DNA from: a virus
Virus record (IMG/VR): IMGVR_UViG_3300023184_003440
Location: 1 to 25,576 of that record
Length of the DNA: 25,576 bases
Direction: 5' to 3' (one strand)
In this document: positions 20,789 through 25,576 of the stretch, piece after piece
Position numbering within the stretch: position 1 is the first letter of the stretch
Layout of the letters: every line of letters begins with the position of its first letter
The notes under the pieces: model-generated
The model's database searches: none
The model's input: only the letters and a program-made list of their open reading frames with translations
What the model was told of the DNA's origin: nothing
Position numbers and translations under genes: made by a program

Positions 20789-23344
20789 TTAAAATGCAAA
20801 AAACTTCTTTGCGGTTTTTGTATCTGCGGTAACTTTATCCCACTTTAATGCGTTATAAAAGTCATCTAATTTGTTTTCTAATTCTGCTTCAAATATTTTG
20901 TTTCTATCTACATATGTTTCCACAAAATCCATAATTTCCTTTGGGTCATTATAATCTTTGAATGCAACTGTTTCTAATCCTAATGGGTTGTCTTTAAGAT
21001 ATACCCACTTTACTTTATCACCATCTCTAATTGGTTCATGCTTATATGGACAATTGAAGAATTTTAATAATCTATTGTATGTTATTCCGGCTTTAACGTG
21101 TGCAGGTGTTCCTTTCTCAAAGTTTGCTACTGCGTCACCTGTTTTCCAACTACCATTATCATACTTACTCAATTCCTTTAATGCTCCACCTTTTGCGATT
21201 GTATTTACAGGTAGTGTTGGTAAACTTTTCTTAAAGGTCAATAGAGTATCATCAATATAATCATGTCCTTTACCCATTAAGATATCTTTCAACATTGTCG
21301 ACATAAACTTTTGAAATGCTTTTGGGAATGAACTTCTAACTACATCCAATCCTTTCACATCTAATTTGTCACATGGTATTCCGTTTTTCAAAATCATCCA
21401 TTGTGCGTATCGTTTCTTTGCTACCCAAAATCCTGCTTTACTGATATATTCCTTTTTAATCTCAAATCTATGTTTGTCTTTTGGAATAAAGAAAAATCTC
21501 TCTGCCAATAAGTCGTAGAATGAATTTAAGAATGTTTGTGTTTCGGTTGCAATATTGTCTACCTCAACTGCCATTCTTTTCTCATCAAATGTCTTATATT
21601 CTGGGTATCTATGTTTTACCAAAGGTTCTGCCATCATATAAATTGAGTCGGTATCAATATAAACATTGTAGTCATCGGTTGTTCCCAATTCTTTCCAATA
21701 TTTTCTATTTGCCATTTCAGCCGTCTTTTTAATTACGACTTGTCCTGTTAGTGTCACTGCTTCAGCATTATCCACATCATAGAAACGAAATGCGGGTAGA
21801 CCTAATACACCATACATTGAGTTCAAAAGGATTTTCTGAACGTGTTGTCTCTTACCATAGAACTCATATAATTCAGTATTTTTTTCCTCACCATATTTCT
21901 TTTCCAATTTACGATATTCAACTCTTTTGTTAAACCATGTATTTAGAATGTCCGCAATCAAACCTGGTTTATCTTGCATATAAAGAACTCCATTAGCTGC
22001 TACACCTAATTGACTATCTTTAATAACATCTGCTAATTCCTGACGGTTATATTCGTACTCATCACCATCCTTACCCTTCAACTTATATATAACTTCCTCA
22101 CCTTTGATATATTGTTCTGCATCCCAATTTGAAATCTTACCAACCTTTGTTTCAGGTGAGATATTTAATGTCATAATGATTGATGGGTATAGAGATGTTA
22201 AATCCAAATCATATATCCAATCATACTTTCCAACGATAGGTTCTTTCACATATGCTCCAATAAACTTCTCTTGGTCGTTATCTCTTAAAGCTTGCATCCT
22301 TTCTCTCCTATCTGCAGGTTTGTTTGTTGCAACCATGTTTTTAGTTTTAAGGTATGCTAAACATGCACCTTCTAACCATTTTGACGAAAACATATAATCT
22401 TCGTAAGGAACATAACCAGCGTGACATATAGCTCGACATAAATCTATAAACTTCAACTTCTCATCCATTGCTACCACTAAGTCCACATCGACAATGTTAT
22501 ACTCAATAAATTTTTCTAAATCATTTACGAATAGGTCATCCAAACTTCCTTCATACTCAACCTTACCTCTACCCAATTCTTTTGTTGCGATGTGGTTTAG
22601 AGTGTATGCTGACTCCAATCCAAAGTTATATTGTTTGTATAGACTGATGTAGTCCAAAATAGATACTCCACCGAATGTCCACTTCTCTCTATAAGGGGAA
22701 TAGAAACATTGTCCTATTCTAGAAAGTCTTTTTGCATGACCTTCACCACATACATTTTTAATACGATTGTAAAGGTATGGAATATCAAAGAAATCTATGT
22801 TCCATCCCGTAAGAATAGTTGGGTCAATTTCCTCGTAATAATTAAGGAAAGCAAGTAAGAGATTTTTCTCGTTATCGAAAACGTGAAGGTTAACCTCTCT
22901 CCCATCTTTGCTAAATGTTTTTGCATTATTTTTTACTGTTTTGTCTTTATCTAATACGAATACATCATAAAGTTTTGTTGCTCCATCATGTGCAGCAATT
23001 GCTGTTAATTCGTTTTGTGCTTCTCGTGTGTTTGGAAGTCCTGTAATCATTTCAACCTCAATGTCAAAAGTCAATACTCTATGTCCTGTTGAGGGTATAT
23101 CACTATTGTAAATATCTACTAATACTCTTGTTGTTTCTGGAACATCACTTTCAAATAAGTCATTTGCTTCATCCTTTTCCCACTTTGAAATACGACTTAG
23201 TTTGTCACCATTCATTGAAAGATGTTCTCCATGTGGGTCTTTCTTATATGCATACTTTCGGTATGGCATTGTTTGATACCCGTTTTTGTCATCCCAAAGA
23301 TGCATTAAATTCTTTTGTCTCTCGTAATAAATGTTTTGATACAT
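20789..23344 (-). CDS. 43: Family-B DNA polymerase (gp43-like) with 3'-5' exonuclease
   Basis: The protein has 851 residues (T4 gp43 has 898). Exonuclease motifs: Exo I FDIEVE (93-98, D94 and E96), Exo II GWNIDFFDIPYL (180-191, D184), Exo III YNIVDVDLV (282-290, D286). Polymerase motifs: A DLTSLYPSII (381-390), B KILLNSMYG (504-512), C YIDTDS (562-567, D564 and D566). All catalytic residues are present, so both proofreading and synthesis should be active. It copies the phage genome together with the gp45 clamp and gp44/gp62 loader encoded downstream. The gene follows the DUF4338-like gene by 8 bases and lacks a promoter of the shared type, so it is probably read from 24560-24591. Confidence 0.97.
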   Translation of the reverse strand: MYQNIYYERQKNLMHLWDDKNGYQTMPYRKYAYKKDPHGEHLSMNGDKLSRISKWEKDEANDLFESDVPETTRVLVDIYNSDIPSTGHRVLTFDIEVEMITGLPNTREAQNELTAIAAHDGATKLYDVFVLDKDKTVKNNAKTFSKDGREVNLHVFDNEKNLLLAFLNYYEEIDPTILTGWNIDFFDIPYLYNRIKNVCGEGHAKRLSRIGQCFYSPYREKWTFGGVSILDYISLYKQYNFGLESAYTLNHIATKELGRGKVEYEGSLDDLFVNDLEKFIEYNIVDVDLVVAMDEKLKFIDLCRAICHAGYVPYEDYMFSSKWLEGACLAYLKTKNMVATNKPADRRERMQALRDNDQEKFIGAYVKEPIVGKYDWIYDLDLTSLYPSIIMTLNISPETKVGKISNWDAEQYIKGEEVIYKLKGKDGDEYEYNRQELADVIKDSQLGVAANGVLYMQDKPGLIADILNTWFNKRVEYRKLEKKYGEEKNTELYEFYGKRQHVQKILLNSMYGVLGLPAFRFYDVDNAEAVTLTGQVVIKKTAEMANRKYWKELGTTDDYNVYIDTDSIYMMAEPLVKHRYPEYKTFDEKRMAVEVDNIATETQTFLNSFYDLLAERFFFIPKDKHRFEIKKEYISKAGFWVAKKRYAQWMILKNGIPCDKLDVKGLDVVRSSFPKAFQKFMSTMLKDILMGKGHDYIDDTLLTFKKSLPTLPVNTIAKGGALKELSKYDNGSWKTGDAVANFEKGTPAHVKAGITYNRLLKFFNCPYKHEPIRDGDKVKWVYLKDNPLGLETVAFKDYNDPKEIMDFVETYVDRNKIFEAELENKLDDFYNALKWDKVTADTKTAKKFFAF

Positions 23345-23352
23345 ATGTTATT

Positions 23353-24555
23353 TTATCTACCCACGTCTGCTAAAAATTTGTCTTTCATTTCCTCCCAAGT
23401 TAAACCAATTGCGTCTGCATAGAATAACTTTTCTGGTTTCAATCTACCTTCTTCATGCAATTTAGAATATCTCTTTATTGCTTTTTCTTTCCACCATTTG
23501 ATTGTATATTCGTCACCTTGTACAAACTTTGGTTTCATTATTAATTTATCCTCATCAATTTTAGAACATAGATAATCATTACCATTCTCATACATTGGTG
23601 CAAAATATACACCTCTCTTAAATCCGTGATGGTATGTATCGTTTTTAATTCCTAACTCTTTGAATATTTGTCCTAATATCTTTTGTTTAACACCACTAAC
23701 TGGGCCGGACTTATCTGCAGATGCTTCTTCAATTTGAGTTTTATACCAATCAGCTTTATTCTCTTGTAACCAATGATGCCATACATCGTAGTATTTGTCA
23801 TCAGGTTTGATACTGATTTTACCTTTACTTTCCCCTAATGTTTTGAAATGTGGAATACCATTGTATTGTGAATGAATACCATATAATGATGTTGTTCCAA
23901 CTGCTACTAATGTATTTTTGTATTTATCTTTCCACTCTTGTCTAAATGTGGGTGAGGTTGTCAATGCTGATACCAACTTACCACCTAAGAAATTATATCC
24001 TAATGGTTGAGTCGCAATGATTGATGTTCCGATTGCCGTACAGTTTAATTTGCCACCATTGAATTTGTCCTCTTTTGTCCAACCAATAAATTCATCTCTA
24101 ACTCCCAACGATGTGATATCACTACCTAAACTGATAACACCCAATATCTTACCACTTACTCTATCTTTTACATAACCCTTAACATTACGACCTGGGTTTG
24201 CTGTAAATTCCATTGAGGAAATCAACTTTCTAACATATGTCCAACGGGTTGCTTCATCACCTTCTCCAACTAATTCAACATAAGGTTGCATTTCTTGGAT
24301 TTCTTTAATTGTTCCCTCTTTGTCTAATAAGTCTTTCGGTTGCCAAATCTTATCGTATTGTTGATGAAGTGCCGGCAGTAATTTCATACTTGCATGCAAA
24401 TCTTCATTCCACTCTAACCACTTTTTATAAAGGGTTTGCTCTTGCACCGACATAGTAAATAAGTAATCCAAGTTTTCAATTAACTCTCTCTTATTTCTTT
24501 CAAAATCAAATGCGTCTGTCTTTTTTATTTCTGTTCCTGTGTCCCAAAATTTCAT
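23353..24555 (-). CDS. DUF4338-like protein of unknown function
   Basis: This is a 400-residue soluble protein. Its core, residues 105-245 (YVRKLISSMEFTANPGRNVK; GKILGVISLGSDITSLGVRD; LNCTAIGTSIIATQPLGYNF; LVAVGTTSLYG), has the order and spacing of the DUF4338 family, which includes DruA of the Druantia anti-phage system. I recall the family only by pattern, so the assignment needs a profile search. The C-terminal part contains a W-W-K-E-K segment and many charged helices. It lies between the Mom-like pair and the polymerase. It could act on DNA, but no catalytic residues can be named. It has a promoter 4 bases upstream of its ATG (24560-24591), implying a leaderless mRNA. Confidence 0.5.
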   Translation of the reverse strand: MKFWDTGTEIKKTDAFDFERNKRELIENLDYLFTMSVQEQTLYKKWLEWNEDLHASMKLLPALHQQYDKIWQPKDLLDKEGTIKEIQEMQPYVELVGEGDEATRWTYVRKLISSMEFTANPGRNVKGYVKDRVSGKILGVISLGSDITSLGVRDEFIGWTKEDKFNGGKLNCTAIGTSIIATQPLGYNFLGGKLVSALTTSPTFRQEWKDKYKNTLVAVGTTSLYGIHSQYNGIPHFKTLGESKGKISIKPDDKYYDVWHHWLQENKADWYKTQIEEASADKSGPVSGVKQKILGQIFKELGIKNDTYHHGFKRGVYFAPMYENGNDYLCSKIDEDKLIMKPKFVQGDEYTIKWWKEKAIKRYSKLHEEGRLKPEKLFYADAIGLTWEEMKDKFLADVGR

Positions 24556-24559
24556 ATGT

Positions 24560-24591
24560 CTAATATACTTAAATTATTTGATATTACCAAA
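24560..24591 (-). promoter_or_regulatory. Promoter for the DUF4338-like and polymerase genes
   Basis: The minus strand reads TTTGGTA, 17 bases, TATATTAG, overlapping the 3' end of the Mom-like gene. It is identical in both boxes and spacing to the sites before the clamp and nuclease genes. Only 4 bases separate the -7 box from the ATG at 24555, so transcription probably starts at or beside the start codon. Confidence 0.7.
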
Positions 24592-25387
24592 ACTTTGTCT
24601 TAATGTCAGTTTCGGGTTCTATCGTTGTATGATGTTGAATTGCTTTGTTAAATTCCTGTGTATTTTTAGGATAAGGTCTAATTTCGTGTTTTAATCGTTT
24701 CTTTAGGTCTTTCTTTTCCTTTTTGTCCTCACCTATAATTTGTATGTATCTATGTTTTGGTGGTTCTTCCCTTCTCCAAAACTCTTTATAACCATCCTTC
24801 CCAATTGCTGCTCTTAATGCTTCTAAATTACCACTACCCCACATAGAGAAAACCGTTCTACTATGTATCCATTTGTAAGGGTCATTTGATAAAGATATTC
24901 CGTAATTTGGCATCAATGCGATGTCAGTATTCATTCCTTGATAAATCCAGTTTGTTGCCTGATAAATACCTCCCAAATGTTCTTGTCCGTTGTCTGCGTA
25001 TGATATTAAAACTTTGATTGCTTTATCATTCTCTCTAAACCATTTGAAAGATTGTCCTAATGCATATGACTCAATGTTTGAACCATACCCATCATCGCAA
25101 TATAATCTTGTTAATTCTAAAATGTTATCTTTTGTTAAACCTTCACAAACCGATGTTGATGCTCTTGCACCTACTGGGAAACCATAAACTAAACATCCTA
25201 TCAATTTATGACTATCACCAACTGCATTTGACTCATCGGTTCTATAAAATATCCCCAATGCGTATCTACAAGCCGTCCATGCGTGCGTATAGTGTTTCTT
25301 TACTATAATCTCTTTTGCAACTGCTGAACTGATTTCTCTAATTGATACTCTGCTCGTATCACAATATAACTTATTTAACTCTTTCAA
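24584..25387 (-). CDS. Mom-like adenine-modification (GNAT-fold) protein, tandem copy 2
   Basis: The protein has 267 residues from a TTG start. VKKHYTHAW (29-37), ILELTRLYCDD (89-99), SNIESYALGQSFKWF (103-117) and ISYADNGQEHLGGIYQATNW (128-147) reproduce the pattern of phage Mu Mom and related proteins: H-Y-x-H, L-x-R-L, S-Y-A-D, H-x-G-x-x-Y-Q-A. Mom proteins convert adenine in DNA to a carbamoylmethyl-adenine that blocks restriction enzymes. The C-terminal 65 residues (F-W-R-R-E-E-P-P-K-H-R-Y and a KKEKKDLKK stretch) are repeated in the truncated gene upstream. No ATG precedes the conserved region in frame, so I accept TTG at 25387, which overlaps the upstream stop by 17 bases. The protein seems intact. 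Confidence 0.75.
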   Translation of the reverse strand: MKELNKLYCDTSRVSIREISSAVAKEIIVKKHYTHAWTACRYALGIFYRTDESNAVGDSHKLIGCLVYGFPVGARASTSVCEGLTKDNILELTRLYCDDGYGSNIESYALGQSFKWFRENDKAIKVLISYADNGQEHLGGIYQATNWIYQGMNTDIALMPNYGISLSNDPYKWIHSRTVFSMWGSGNLEALRAAIGKDGYKEFWRREEPPKHRYIQIIGEDKKEKKDLKKRLKHEIRPYPKNTQEFNKAIQHHTTIEPETDIKTKFW

Positions 25388-25576
25388 TTGGTTCTAATTT
25401 TAATATTTCTTCGGTATATTCCTCTAATGTTTTTGGATATGAATATAGTGGATGTTTTATTCTTTTCAACAATTCCTTTTTATCTTTTTTATCCTTGCCC
25501 AAAATGTAGATATACCTATGTTTCTTTGGTTCTCTCTTTACCCAAAATGGTTTATCAATAAGTTCTTGTAATTTGA
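25371..25576 (-). CDS. Mom-like protein, tandem copy 1, C-terminal fragment cut by window edge
   Basis: The last 67 codons and the TAA stop (25373-25371) are in the window; the rest lies beyond the right edge. The fragment reads K-P-F-W-V-K-R-E-P-K-K-H-R-Y-I-Y-I-L-G, then KDKKDKKELLKR and I-K-H-P. It matches the C terminus of the downstream Mom-like protein nearly residue for residue (F-W-R-R-E-E-P-P-K-H-R-Y-I-Q-I-I-G, then EDKKEKKDLKKR, L-K-H-E). This indicates a tandem duplication. The N-terminal Mom motifs are not visible, so whether copy 1 is intact is unknown. The downstream gene starts inside it, suggesting translational coupling. Confidence 0.7.
   Translation of the reverse strand, partial: KLQELIDKPFWVKREPKKHRYIYILGKDKKDKKELLKRIKHPLYSYPKTLEEYTEEILKLEPIERVK

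Noticed and set aside
23353-24555. A Druantia defence system
   Set aside because: Only one weak DUF4338-like protein is present, without the large helicase and other Druantia proteins, and the surroundings are phage replication genes.
1-25576. Stop-codon reassignment
   Set aside because: TAA, TAG (1629-1627) and TGA (1180-1178, 8552-8550) are all used as terminators at sensible gene ends, and no motif-bearing gene is interrupted by an in-frame stop.

Overview
This window looks like part of a tailed-phage genome of the T4-like (Straboviridae/Kyanoviridae-type) lineage, low in G+C, with a probable Bacteroidetes (flavobacterium-like) host. All credible genes lie on the minus strand, so the map reads from 25.6 kb down to 1. 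They are packed end to end, with many TAATG or ATGA stop/start overlaps. No stretch over 60 bases is clearly non-coding, and I saw no tRNA, IS element or CRISPR array. Phage identity rests on a T4-type replication set: family-B DNA polymerase (gp43), sliding clamp (gp45), clamp-loader ATPase (gp44), a probable small clamp-loader subunit (gp62) and dUTPase. The host suggestion rests on two things. Start codons mostly lack Shine-Dalgarno sequences and have A/T-rich leaders. A recurring promoter, TTTGGTA-N17-TATATTAG, fits the Bacteroidetes -33/-7 pattern (TTTG ... TAnnTTTG) better than a sigma-70 promoter.

Layout in transcription order. (1) 25.6-23.35 kb: two tandem Mom-like genes (the first cut by the window edge) and a 400-aa protein reminiscent of DUF4338, a possible DNA-modification/anti-restriction block. 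(2) 23.3-16.7 kb: the replication module gp43, gp45, a small acidic protein, dUTPase, gp44, a zinc-ribbon protein, gp62-like and a Cas4/RecB-type PD-(D/E)XK nuclease with four cysteines placed for an Fe-S cluster. (3) 16.7-14.0 kb: two large GT-B glycosyltransferases. (4) 14.0-13.2 kb: two small phage-type proteins of unknown role. (5) 13.2-3.2 kb: a dense sugar and glycan cluster with nine more glycosyltransferase-like genes, a HAD-phosphatase/nucleotidyltransferase fusion, a DegT-type PLP sugar aminotransferase, a GNAT acetyltransferase and a GDPD-like phosphodiesterase. (6) 3.2-0.1 kb: small phage proteins, a HAD phosphatase with a basic tail, an APS-kinase-like protein and a protein built on a degraded HNH scaffold. 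(7) At the left edge, the first 29 codons of an IscU Fe-S scaffold gene behind its own promoter.

Taken together, about 12 kb of the window could make, activate and transfer at least one amino- or acetamido-sugar. The acceptor (virion protein, modified phage DNA or host surface glycan) cannot be read from the sequence. The most novel points are the shared near-leaderless promoter family, an extra copy of that promoter inside the HAD-nucleotidyltransferase fusion placed to express the nucleotidyltransferase alone, the tandem Mom-like genes, and the phage-borne IscU in a genome that also encodes a probable Fe-S nuclease. Product names come from motif recognition by eye, without database searches.
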